Part shown: piece after piece, positions 1 through 5,850 of the stretch
Position numbering within the stretch: the stretch's first letter is position 1
How the letters are laid out: every line of letters starts with the position of its first letter
From: Spirochaeta sp.
GTDB lineage: Bacteria; Spirochaetota; Spirochaetia; UBA9216
NCBI GenBank assembly: GCA_003454605.1
Contig: DMKD01000367.1
Location: 1-5,850, forward strand
Direction: 5' to 3'
Length of the DNA stretch: 5,850 bases
The notes under the pieces: model-generated
What the model saw: the letters and a program-made list of their open reading frames with translations, nothing else
Database searches by the model: none
Told to the model about the DNA's origin: nothing
Translations under genes and position numbers: made by a program

Positions 1-1
1 G

Positions 2-709
2 GTTTTTTATCAGCTTATAGCCTTCAATGAGACAGTGGCCAAACACAGCAGTTTCGAGGCTGCGCTTGCCAGTGTCCTTGCAGAAAATCCGGGGTTCAGC
101 TCAATGGCGGATCTGTTTATTGAAACCGAAGCCTGGAAATCATATCTTGATGGATGGTCTAAAATCGCTGCAGACTATGTTGTGAGCATTGTTGCCGGCA
201 GCTGCTTTGTTCCGGATGAGGAGCAGAACCTTTATAACCGGACCTTTGTCTACAGTCCTGACGGCGAACTTATCTATACGCAGAACAAGGTTTTTCTGAC
301 TGAATTTGAAAGTGCAGTAATTGGGCTGACGCCAGGCAGTATTGAAGATGCCGGTTTTGTGGAGATCGGCGGACAGGATGTAGCTCTGACAATTTGCAAA
401 GATGCATATTCTCCGCAATGGGAGCAGAAACACTCAGGCGCATTTATCTGGATTGACATAAAAGCCAACGGTGAAAGTTTTAATGATGATCAGCGCAGGA
501 GCTTTATGCGGGCTCTTCCGCTGAGGCTTGTAAGATCGGATGTTCCATTCGGGATGACTGTATGCGCAGTGGGCAGTTATCTTGATTTATTCTGGGAAGG
601 TGAGTCCTCGGCAATATATAAATCCGACGGAAGGCTTGTTCTGGCTGATATTTCCGATAGTTATAATGCGGCGGATAGAATTTCTATTAGTATCTCGACG
701 GAACAGTAA
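2..709 (+). CDS. Carbon-nitrogen hydrolase (nitrilase superfamily), 5'-truncated by window edge
   Basis: The reading frame is open from the first bases of the window to a TAA at 707-709, so the true start lies to the left. The GTG at 35 is only an internal valine. The visible part is 235 residues. Two of the three superfamily catalytic residues are recognisable: a lysine at visible residue 96 in the context YTQNKVFLTEFE, preceded by the typical NRTFVYSPDGEL strand-turn, and the nucleophilic cysteine at residue 132 in ALTICKDAYSP. Family spacing puts the catalytic glutamate about 80 residues before the lysine, which is just outside the window, so its absence is not meaningful. The C-terminal part (FWEGESSAIYKSDGRLVLAD) matches the usual final strands of the alpha-beta-beta-alpha fold. 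Members hydrolyse amides, nitriles or carbamoyl groups in the cytoplasm; the substrate cannot be named from this fragment. The 3' end overlaps the convergent downstream gene by 23 bp. Confidence 0.85.
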   Translation, partial: VFYQLIAFNETVAKHSSFEAALASVLAENPGFSSMADLFIETEAWKSYLDGWSKIAADYVVSIVAGSCFVPDEEQNLYNRTFVYSPDGELIYTQNKVFLTEFESAVIGLTPGSIEDAGFVEIGGQDVALTICKDAYSPQWEQKHSGAFIWIDIKANGESFNDDQRRSFMRALPLRLVRSDVPFGMTVCAVGSYLDLFWEGESSAIYKSDGRLVLADISDSYNAADRISISISTEQ

Positions 710-1394
710 AAACGGATGTGGTTTCACCGAAGTTGTCGAGAATCTTTTCATCATTCAGCGGGTCCGGCATGGATGTACCGTCAACAATGAATTTATAACG
801 ATAGGTTCCGGGGCTCAGCCTCAGCCTGCAGCTGTATGAGCCTGTACCTGCTTCCTCGGCCATACGGTACATATACGGATCCCAGTTGTTGAAATCCCCA
901 TAGATGTAAACTCTTTGACCGCGAATGCCAATATACTGAAAGGTTACTGCATTGTTATCATTGTGAGGTGATTCAGGCGGACCCTGTTTTTCAGGAATCA
1001 TGAAACTTGAGAGGGTTATACCACCCGGATCGGTACTGCGCTGATTATTCTGAGGGTCGGTCATCCACAGCCCGTCAACAACAAGGCGGTATTCAAGATT
1101 GCTCATACCTTCCTCGAGAGAATAGGCAAGAATATATACTCCGTTTGTGTTCACATAAAAAGGGTGGATAACCTTGAAATCCTCATGTCTGAAAGCCGCG
1201 CCTACAAAGCGGTATTGGCGGCCTCCCTTGTAAGTCAGAACAAGGTGATCATCGATAACCTCAGGAGGGGCAGCAGCAACGGCTTCGGTTATGGCAAGAT
1301 GCAGCTGTACAGTCACATGCTCGGCCGAGAGAATTAGAGGGTAAAACATTAATAGTATAACTATCATCAATAGTTTTTTAGTCTGAGTAAACAT
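687..1394 (-). CDS. Exported protein with two tandem AMPK-beta/CBM48-like (glycogen-binding fold) modules
   Basis: This 235-residue protein starts at the ATG at 1394-1392. That start gives a clean signal peptide (MFTQTKK, then a hydrophobic stretch at residues 8-22, likely cleavage after LSA at 24) and has an AAGGA ribosome site just upstream. A longer frame from a TTG at 1463 has no ribosome site and would bury the signal peptide. There is no lipobox cysteine, so a soluble periplasmic or secreted protein is likely. Module 1 is about residues 57-134 and module 2 about 149-235. Module 2 is the classic form: GDFNNW (166-171), LSPGTYRYKFIVDG (about 193-206), then DP. Module 1 has LEYRLVVDGLW and TDP but no GxFNNW. 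In AMPK beta and glycogen-branching enzymes this E-set fold binds alpha-glucan; here each module keeps only part of the contact residues, so glucan binding is uncertain. The gene is divergent from flcA, so a role at the cell envelope or flagellum is possible but is inference. Confidence 0.85.
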   Translation of the reverse strand: MFTQTKKLLMIVILLMFYPLILSAEHVTVQLHLAITEAVAAAPPEVIDDHLVLTYKGGRQYRFVGAAFRHEDFKVIHPFYVNTNGVYILAYSLEEGMSNLEYRLVVDGLWMTDPQNNQRSTDPGGITLSSFMIPEKQGPPESPHNDNNAVTFQYIGIRGQRVYIYGDFNNWDPYMYRMAEEAGTGSYSCRLRLSPGTYRYKFIVDGTSMPDPLNDEKILDNFGETTSVFTVPSRY

Positions 1395-1526
1395 ATTCCT
1401 TTTAAATGTCGGAAAACCGCATTCATTGCTTGACCAATTTCTGTAAAGGCTGTTTTTTATCAATATTCGAAGCTAAAAATTAACATTTTCTCTAACTCAT
1501 CTTTAGAAAAATTCCGAAATTCAAGT
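1395..1526. promoter_or_regulatory. Divergent intergenic region between CBM48-like gene and flcA
   Basis: These 132 AT-rich bases must hold the promoters of both divergent genes. For flcA a weak sigma-70-like candidate is TTGACC at 1430-1435 with TTTTAT at 1455-1460. The 19-base spacing is long, so this is tentative. It would give a 5' leader of roughly 60 bases. No convincing -35/-10 pair was found for the minus-strand gene. A short interrupted dyad, TTTTCT at 1486-1491 and AGAAAA at 1505-1510, could be an operator but is easily explained by AT-rich composition. The flcA start codon has no recognisable Shine-Dalgarno sequence in front of it. No sigma-28-type flagellar promoter was recognised. 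Confidence 0.35.
1396..1401 (-). promoter_or_regulatory. Ribosome binding site of the CBM48-like gene (decides start)
   Basis: Read on the minus strand, AAGGAA sits immediately before the ATG at 1394, with only about two bases between AAGGA and the start codon. That spacing is tighter than usual. It still supports this ATG over the upstream TTG at 1463, which has no purine-rich element, and over the ATG nine codons downstream, which would remove the positively charged start of the signal peptide. Confidence 0.55.
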
Positions 1527-4500
1527 ATGCCCGAAATTCAGGAAATTAATGAGTTTAAAAACGATCTTGTCAAACTGGGAAATGAACCCGAGATAAGAGA
1601 ACAGCGCGGCGAGTCTCTGCCGAATATTACTGTTCCCGAAGTGCAGTCTGTTGATGATTTGAGCGCTCTTTTTGAAGACGTCTCTGATGATACGGATACC
1701 CTGGATGAAGCGGGGCTATTCGGTGAAGATGATTTCAATCTTCCTGAGGGGCTTATATCGAATCTGAGTGAAGATTTAGAAGAACTGGAATCAGAGATTC
1801 CGGAGGCTGAGTCAGAACTGCCTGAGGATCTCACAGAAGACCTGGGTGATGAGCTTGAGAGCACTTTGCCTGAGATTGATGAACCCGCTGAAGACTTAGA
1901 TGCAGTTGATTTCGGCGATTTTGATCTGGGCGAGATGGAAGAATCTGAAGAAACTCCGGCAATTGACGATGCGGAGACAACTGGTGAGGCTGAAACAATT
2001 GACGAAGCTGAAACCGTTGGTGAAGCTGATACTTTTGGTGAAGCTGAACAGGTTTCCGATTTCGAGACTGCTGACTTTGACCTGGATGAGTTCGATATAG
2101 AGGAGGCAGAAACTGAAGTTGAGCCTGGACCTCCGGCATTTGACGATGTGGAGACAACTGACGAAACTGAAACAGTCGGTGAAGCCGATACTTTTGGTGA
2201 TACCGAACAGGTTTCCGACTTCGAGACTGCTGACTTTGATCTGGAAGGTTTCGATATAGAAGAGACAGAGGCTGAAGTTGAGCCTGAAGCTGAAGCATTT
2301 GGCGAAACTGATACCGTTGGTGAAGCCGAACAGGTCTCTGATTTCGATACCGGTGATTTTGACCTGGACGGCTTCGATATGGAAGAGGCTGGGTCTGATG
2401 TTGAGTCTGAGGGAGCTGCCTCCGGTGATGATCTTGATTTACCGGCGGAAGATAAAGAAGCCGGTGCTGCTGAGTTTTCTGATCTGGATATGTTCGATAC
2501 CAGCGAGCTCGATGAGCCCGAAATCGAAACCGAAGGTGCAGAAGACTCCGCAATTGACGGCGATGATTTCAGCCTGGAGGACTTCAGCCTTGAAGAGATA
2601 GACGGTGATGATATAGAAACATCCGAATTCAGTCTCGGCGATCTTGGGGAAGAGTTTGGTGTGGACGATGAGGAAGAAACGGAAATCGGTCACCTTGAGG
2701 GGCTCGGAGAGGAGACAGCTGATATCGGTGAGGATTTCGGAGATGCCTATGCTGATGACAGCTATGCGATTCCCGATGATGAATATATCGAACTCAAGAA
2801 AACACTCGGAACGCTGCCGAGAAACCTGAAGCTGCTGATTGAAGAACTCATTGGTGAAAAGAATCTCGGCGGTGAGAACCTCGACAAACTGATTCAGGCA
2901 TTGATAAGGGGTGCCGGAGCGAAGGAAATCGGTGGAATCGTATCGAAGATCACCGGTAAGAAGGTCAGAATCCCTGCCCAGTATGAACGGCGGACGGCTG
3001 AAGAGTTTGAAAAAGAAAAGGGAACATTCGGATATGTTTTTCGGAAGAATTTTGTTCCGATGTTCAGGGCCGCTGCGATTACAGCGGTCGCACTCGGGCT
3101 CCTGCTGTTTATAGGTTATCGTTTTATTTATACTCCGCTGCATGCTGAATCACTCTACCGTAAGGGGTACGAAGAGATCCCTCTCGGCAACAATGCACAG
3201 GCTAATGCTTATTTCGAACAGGCTTTCGACGAATGGCAAAAAAAGAACTGGTTTTACAAATATGCCGAATCTTTTATAGAACAGAAGCAGTACATTCTTG
3301 CAGAAGAAAAATATGAGCAGCTGCTTGGCTGGTATCCGGATGAGCGTGATGCTGTTCTTGACTATGCCGAGCTTGAATTCAAAACCCTCGGGAAATATCC
3401 TGAGGCTGAAGCCCTTTTAAACAATCTGCTTTTTTATCAGCTCAAAGACTATGATGCCAGAATCATGCTCGCTGATACCTATATGGAGTGGGCGCGGGAG
3501 ATAGACCCGGCCAAATACGAGGATGCCCGATTTAATTATGCCAAGCTGCTTGAGCAGTACGGCAATCAAGATGAGCTATTGTTTCGGATGCTCCGCTACT
3601 TTATTAGAACTGATAACCAAGAGGAGGCCATGAATCTCTACGATGCATTCAGACATAATGATAAGGCTGATGTCGAGTCCGACATCTATGCAGAACTCGC
3701 AGGATATCTGATCGATAATCAAGAGCTTGAGGATGTCCGGGAAATCCTTATGAAGGCTAAATCGGCAGATGAAGAACTCCCTGAGGCTCACTATCATCTT
3801 GCCCGCTACTTTGACATCATAGATATTCCCTATGAGGAAGAAAAAGCGCTTAATGCCGCAATTTGGCTTTTTGAGCATACAAGCCCGATTACACGCACCC
3901 GTAACGGTATGCTGATAGACTCGTACAACCGCTATGGCATGGTTCTCTATGAGCAGGATCGCTACATTGATGCCGAAGATTATTTTCAGAAGGCAGCCTC
4001 CAACTATGATGAAGCACTTGCCGCCGGCCAGATTAAGGCCGAGCCTAAGTATGGAAACATCTTCTCTAATCTTGGTGATCTCTCATATTACATCAGCGGA
4101 GACTACGAACAGGCCCTGAAGTACTTCGAAAAGGCTGAGCGTAGCGCGTTCTCACCGCCTATCCTGAAATATAAGAAAGGGTACATTCATTACAGCAATG
4201 AGGATTTTCGTGATGCTTTGGTGGAATTCTATGATACCGCAGACGGTTTTTCAGTTGACCGCAGTCTGATGTATTCAACAGCGAATGCGTTGTTTAATAG
4301 AAATGATTACTATCTCGCCGAAGGATATTATACGCATCTGCTTGATCTCCTTGATAAGGAGTATTCGTCCATCAACTATCTGCTTATAGATGAGATTCCC
4401 GAACACAGGGCTCTCCTTGAGAATATGATGAAGGTCAGAAACAATCTCGGTGTGACGAAATACAGGCTGTATGAACGTAATCGGGATCCCGAAAAGAACG

Positions 4501-4694
4501 CTGAGGCAATGGTTCTGCTCACCGATTCGGTGGAGGATTATGATAAACTATCGCGGAATCCGAATTCTCTGATTGAACCGGAAACTGTCAACCTGTCATA
4601 CCTTAATTCAAGAGCTGTTTTTTATCCGGTTCAGGATTACAGGCTCCAGATCTATCAGGATATCCCGAAAGATCTGGATAAGATTAATTTTTAA
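1527..4694 (+). CDS. flcA: Periplasmic flagellar collar protein FlcA (acidic IDR, one TM helix, periplasmic TPRs)
   Basis: This is a 1,055-residue membrane protein. FlcA (BB0326) in Borrelia builds the spirochaete-specific collar around the flagellar motor and is needed for stator assembly. Regions in order: a short conserved-looking N-terminus (1-27, MPEIQEINEFKNDLVKLGNE); a very acidic, probably disordered stretch (28-423) with one lysine and no arginine, including imperfect tandem repeats; a helical segment (about 424-480); a basic juxtamembrane stretch (about 480-514, KKVRIPAQYERRT and RKNF); one transmembrane helix (515-535); then TPR-like helical pairs from 540 to about 990, for example NAYFEQAF, AEEKYEQLL, AEDYFQKA and ALKYFEKAE; and a non-TPR tail ending DLDKINF. 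Positive charge before the helix predicts N-terminus in, TPRs in the periplasm. No cysteine occurs anywhere. ATG 1527 is the first start in the frame and lacks a Shine-Dalgarno site. The flcA name rests on architecture and an N-terminus resembling the family, not on a search. The alternative is another spirochaete membrane TPR protein. Confidence 0.78.
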   Translation: MPEIQEINEFKNDLVKLGNEPEIREQRGESLPNITVPEVQSVDDLSALFEDVSDDTDTLDEAGLFGEDDFNLPEGLISNLSEDLEELESEIPEAESELPEDLTEDLGDELESTLPEIDEPAEDLDAVDFGDFDLGEMEESEETPAIDDAETTGEAETIDEAETVGEADTFGEAEQVSDFETADFDLDEFDIEEAETEVEPGPPAFDDVETTDETETVGEADTFGDTEQVSDFETADFDLEGFDIEETEAEVEPEAEAFGETDTVGEAEQVSDFDTGDFDLDGFDMEEAGSDVESEGAASGDDLDLPAEDKEAGAAEFSDLDMFDTSELDEPEIETEGAEDSAIDGDDFSLEDFSLEEIDGDDIETSEFSLGDLGEEFGVDDEEETEIGHLEGLGEETADIGEDFGDAYADDSYAIPDDEYIELKKTLGTLPRNLKLLIEELIGEKNLGGENLDKLIQALIRGAGAKEIGGIVSKITGKKVRIPAQYERRTAEEFEKEKGTFGYVFRKNFVPMFRAAAITAVALGLLLFIGYRFIYTPLHAESLYRKGYEEIPLGNNAQANAYFEQAFDEWQKKNWFYKYAESFIEQKQYILAEEKYEQLLGWYPDERDAVLDYAELEFKTLGKYPEAEALLNNLLFYQLKDYDARIMLADTYMEWAREIDPAKYEDARFNYAKLLEQYGNQDELLFRMLRYFIRTDNQEEAMNLYDAFRHNDKADVESDIYAELAGYLIDNQELEDVREILMKAKSADEELPEAHYHLARYFDIIDIPYEEEKALNAAIWLFEHTSPITRTRNGMLIDSYNRYGMVLYEQDRYIDAEDYFQKAASNYDEALAAGQIKAEPKYGNIFSNLGDLSYYISGDYEQALKYFEKAERSAFSPPILKYKKGYIHYSNEDFRDALVEFYDTADGFSVDRSLMYSTANALFNRNDYYLAEGYYTHLLDLLDKEYSSINYLLIDEIPEHRALLENMMKVRNNLGVTKYRLYERNRDPEKNAEAMVLLTDSVEDYDKLSRNPNSLIEPETVNLSYLNSRAVFYPVQDYRLQIYQDIPKDLDKINF
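1965..2411 (+). repeat. Imperfect in-frame tandem repeats within flcA acidic region
   Basis: Three successive copies encode acidic repeats: copy A 1965-2141 (59 codons), copy B 2142-2300 (53 codons) and copy C 2301-about 2411 (about 37 codons). Each contains the same core, EQVSDF, a D/E-T pair, then DFDL, an FD pair and EE, at protein residues 174-193, 227-246 and 268-287. Copies A and B also share the lead-in DD-A/V-ETT and VGEADTFG and both end in a proline-containing linker (EVEP). The differences in copy length come from whole-codon gains or losses in the EAET-type lead-in, so frame is kept. Lysine and arginine are absent throughout. Degenerate relatives of the DFDL motif occur before (DFGDFDLGEMEE, about residues 128-139) and after the array (DDFSLEDFSLEE). 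Confidence 0.85.
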
Positions 4695-4706
4695 ACAGGC
4701 CGGGAT

Positions 4707-5798
4707 TTATACCTCGACCATCCATCCCTTGGTATCTTCTGCAGCGCCGTACTGAATGTTTTTAAGGGTTTTTAGCAGTTCTGTTGTAAGTTCGCCTTGT
4801 TTACCGTCGTTGAAAACGGCGGTTTTTTCTTTCCAGGTGATAGATTCGAGAAAGGAAACACCCGCTGCAGTTCCTGCGACAAAGCATTCCTGCGCGTCAT
4901 CCATTACTTCCTCGATTGGAACTTTACGCTCCTCAACCTTCACGCCGAGATCTCCCGCGAGTTCAATAACCGATTTCCTGTTGATTCCAGGAAGGATGGT
5001 ATCTCCTAACTCAGGTGTAATTAATCTTCCATCCTTAAGTTTGAAAAATATATTGCAGGACGAACCTTCTTCGACATACTTATGTTCAACTGAATCGAGG
5101 AATATTGCTTCCATATAACCGGCTGACATAGCCTGCTTCTTTGCGAGAATCGGTACAACATAGTTCGCGTTGCATTTGATCCAGCCTGTGCCGTTCGGCG
5201 TTGCTCTTGATTTATCGGTCACAACAGCTTTTGAACTGCCGGGGGCAAAGTAGGCACCAACCGGCGTGGCAACAATAACTACCCATGGATGTTGTGAAAC
5301 ACCCAGGCCGATGGCCGGTTCAGAATAGGAGAATGGTCTGAGATAAACGGAGTGACCTGAAATATAGTTGTCGGCTTCCCATGCCGGATCATATTTCGGC
5401 ATAAATCCGCAGTTCATGTTTTTTTTGACTACCTCAACTACAGCCTCCAGAAATATCTCTTCAGGAAATCCCGGCATCATAAGACCTTCCATGGATCTGC
5501 GCATCCTCGCCGCGTTCTCGTCGGGTCTGAACAGTTTAAGGGAGCCATCCTTCTGTGGATATGCTTTCAATCCTTCGAAGCAGCCCATACCATACTGACT
5601 GGTATAATTTACAAGAGGAAGCTGGGGGAATGAATTCCTCTGCTGAAGCAGCTGAGTAAGTGCTTCCGGGCTGAGTTCTGCTTCCTCTGCCGGACTCTTA
5701 TGAGGGTTTTCTATATATTTTTCAACCCATTTCTTATCTTCATTAAACTGAGCAGTGTAAGCCCATGGGTAAGTTTCGAGTGTAAATCCTTTTGCCAT
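4707..5798 (-). CDS. ilvE: Branched-chain amino-acid aminotransferase
   Basis: This 363-residue cytoplasmic PLP enzyme of fold type IV should interconvert leucine, isoleucine and valine with their 2-oxo acids using 2-oxoglutarate/glutamate. That is the last step of branched-chain amino-acid synthesis or the first of breakdown. Length and motifs fit the roughly 350-370-residue BCAT subgroup. Visible signatures are YGMGCFEGLKAY (69-80); LFRPDENAARMRRSMEGLMMP (89-109), shared with eukaryotic-type BCATs; the YLRPF substrate-pocket arginine (R154); the Schiff-base lysine K208 in NGTGWIKCNANY; the conserved glutamate E244 in EEGSSCNIFF; and the cofactor-phosphate loop GTAAG (309-313). The C-x-x-C redox pair of the human mitochondrial enzyme is absent at the loop. 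The start is firm: AAGGAG lies six bases before the ATG. The gene stands alone here and converges on flcA with 12 bp between stop codons. No ilv/leu neighbours or attenuator are visible. Confidence 0.95.
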   Translation of the reverse strand: MAKGFTLETYPWAYTAQFNEDKKWVEKYIENPHKSPAEEAELSPEALTQLLQQRNSFPQLPLVNYTSQYGMGCFEGLKAYPQKDGSLKLFRPDENAARMRRSMEGLMMPGFPEEIFLEAVVEVVKKNMNCGFMPKYDPAWEADNYISGHSVYLRPFSYSEPAIGLGVSQHPWVVIVATPVGAYFAPGSSKAVVTDKSRATPNGTGWIKCNANYVVPILAKKQAMSAGYMEAIFLDSVEHKYVEEGSSCNIFFKLKDGRLITPELGDTILPGINRKSVIELAGDLGVKVEERKVPIEEVMDDAQECFVAGTAAGVSFLESITWKEKTAVFNDGKQGELTTELLKTLKNIQYGAAEDTKGWMVEV

Positions 5799-5804
5799 CT
5801 TTAT

Positions 5805-5810
5805 CTCCTT
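5805..5810 (-). promoter_or_regulatory. Strong Shine-Dalgarno site of ilvE
   Basis: On the minus strand AAGGAG is followed by six bases and then the ATG of ilvE. This is close to optimal sequence and spacing and fixes the start codon. It is the only strong ribosome site in the window. Confidence 0.85.
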
Positions 5811-5815
5811 TTTTT

Positions 5816-5844
5816 AATATAGTGCAAGAAAAGGCAACGATCAA
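5816..5844 (-). promoter_or_regulatory. Candidate sigma-70-type promoter of ilvE
   Basis: On the minus strand TTGATC (5844-5839) and TATATT (5821-5816) are separated by exactly 17 bases, a good match to the housekeeping consensus. Transcription would be expected to start around 5808-5812, which falls on or right at the Shine-Dalgarno sequence at 5805-5810. The leader would then be only about 10-14 bases. Either this is a very short-leader transcript or the true promoter lies beyond the right edge and this match is chance. Confidence 0.45.
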
Positions 5845-5850
5845 GCGGGT

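Noticed and set aside
35..709. GTG at 35 as start of the hydrolase gene
   Set aside because: The frame is open without stops to the window edge, the upstream residues continue plausibly, there is no ribosome site, and the family's catalytic glutamate would be missing if translation began here.
687..1394. Cytosolic glycogen-branching or AMPK-like regulatory subunit
   Set aside because: There is no kinase-binding or amylase domain, the protein has a signal peptide, and the glucan-contact residues are incomplete in each module.
1395..1463. N-terminal extension of the CBM48-like protein from TTG at 1463
   Set aside because: The extension has no ribosome site and would place some 23 polar residues before an otherwise well-formed signal peptide.
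1549..1596. Small out-of-frame ATG frame (16 codons with stop) just inside flcA, preceded by AGGA
   Set aside because: The ribosome-like site is better than that of flcA itself, but the frame is very short and it overlaps the resembling-family N-terminus of FlcA. It could affect flcA translation, but nothing else supports it as a gene.
1831..2553. Long 240-codon open frame on the minus strand opposite the flcA acidic repeats
   Set aside because: It is rich in Gln, Arg, His and Leu in a way dictated by the complement of the GA-rich acidic codons, has no recognisable domain and lies wholly within flcA. It is a composition shadow.
2439..3143. 234-codon minus-strand open frame under the flcA membrane-helix region
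   Set aside because: It is entirely antisense to a well-supported gene, has no domain resemblance and has no ribosome site that I could see.
4756..5118. 120-codon plus-strand open frame inside ilvE
   Set aside because: It is antisense to strongly conserved aminotransferase motifs and has Ser/Thr/Pro-rich shadow composition.

Overview
The window looks like chromosomal DNA of a spirochaete, probably a Spirochaetales or Treponema-like species of moderate GC content. The main evidence is the central 1,055-residue protein. It has a very long acidic cytoplasmic N-terminus, one transmembrane helix and a periplasmic TPR domain. That layout matches the spirochaete-specific periplasmic flagellar collar protein FlcA (BB0326 in Borrelia burgdorferi). 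The branched-chain aminotransferase at the right end is a conserved bacterial enzyme and fits, but does not narrow the host further.

Layout, left to right: (1) the 3' part of a nitrilase-superfamily carbon-nitrogen hydrolase gene on +, entering from the left edge; (2) on -, a small exported protein with two tandem AMPK-beta/CBM48-like immunoglobulin-fold modules, whose 3' end overlaps the hydrolase gene by 23 bp; (3) a 132-bp intergenic region between divergent genes; (4) flcA on +, taking more than half the window; (5) on -, a class-IV-fold branched-chain amino-acid aminotransferase (ilvE), converging on flcA with 12 bp between the stop codons; (6) about 50 bp of upstream sequence with a good Shine-Dalgarno site and a plausible sigma-70-type promoter for ilvE. 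Strands alternate +, -, +, -, so no two genes here can share an operon. Both convergent junctions are too tight for a separate terminator and none is visible. The two divergent genes share one regulatory interval.

Functionally the window mixes motility (flcA), amino-acid metabolism (ilvE), an unassigned amidase or nitrilase, and an exported glycogen-binding-fold protein of unknown role. The only adjacency that suggests a shared job is the exported CBM48-like protein and flcA, since both products would act in the periplasm; this is inference. I saw no mobile elements, CRISPR arrays, RNA genes or phage features. I did not find a clearly new multi-gene system. The best material for a second look is the FlcA acidic repeat region, the uncharacterised helical segment beside its membrane helix, and the split carbohydrate-contact residues in the CBM48-like protein.
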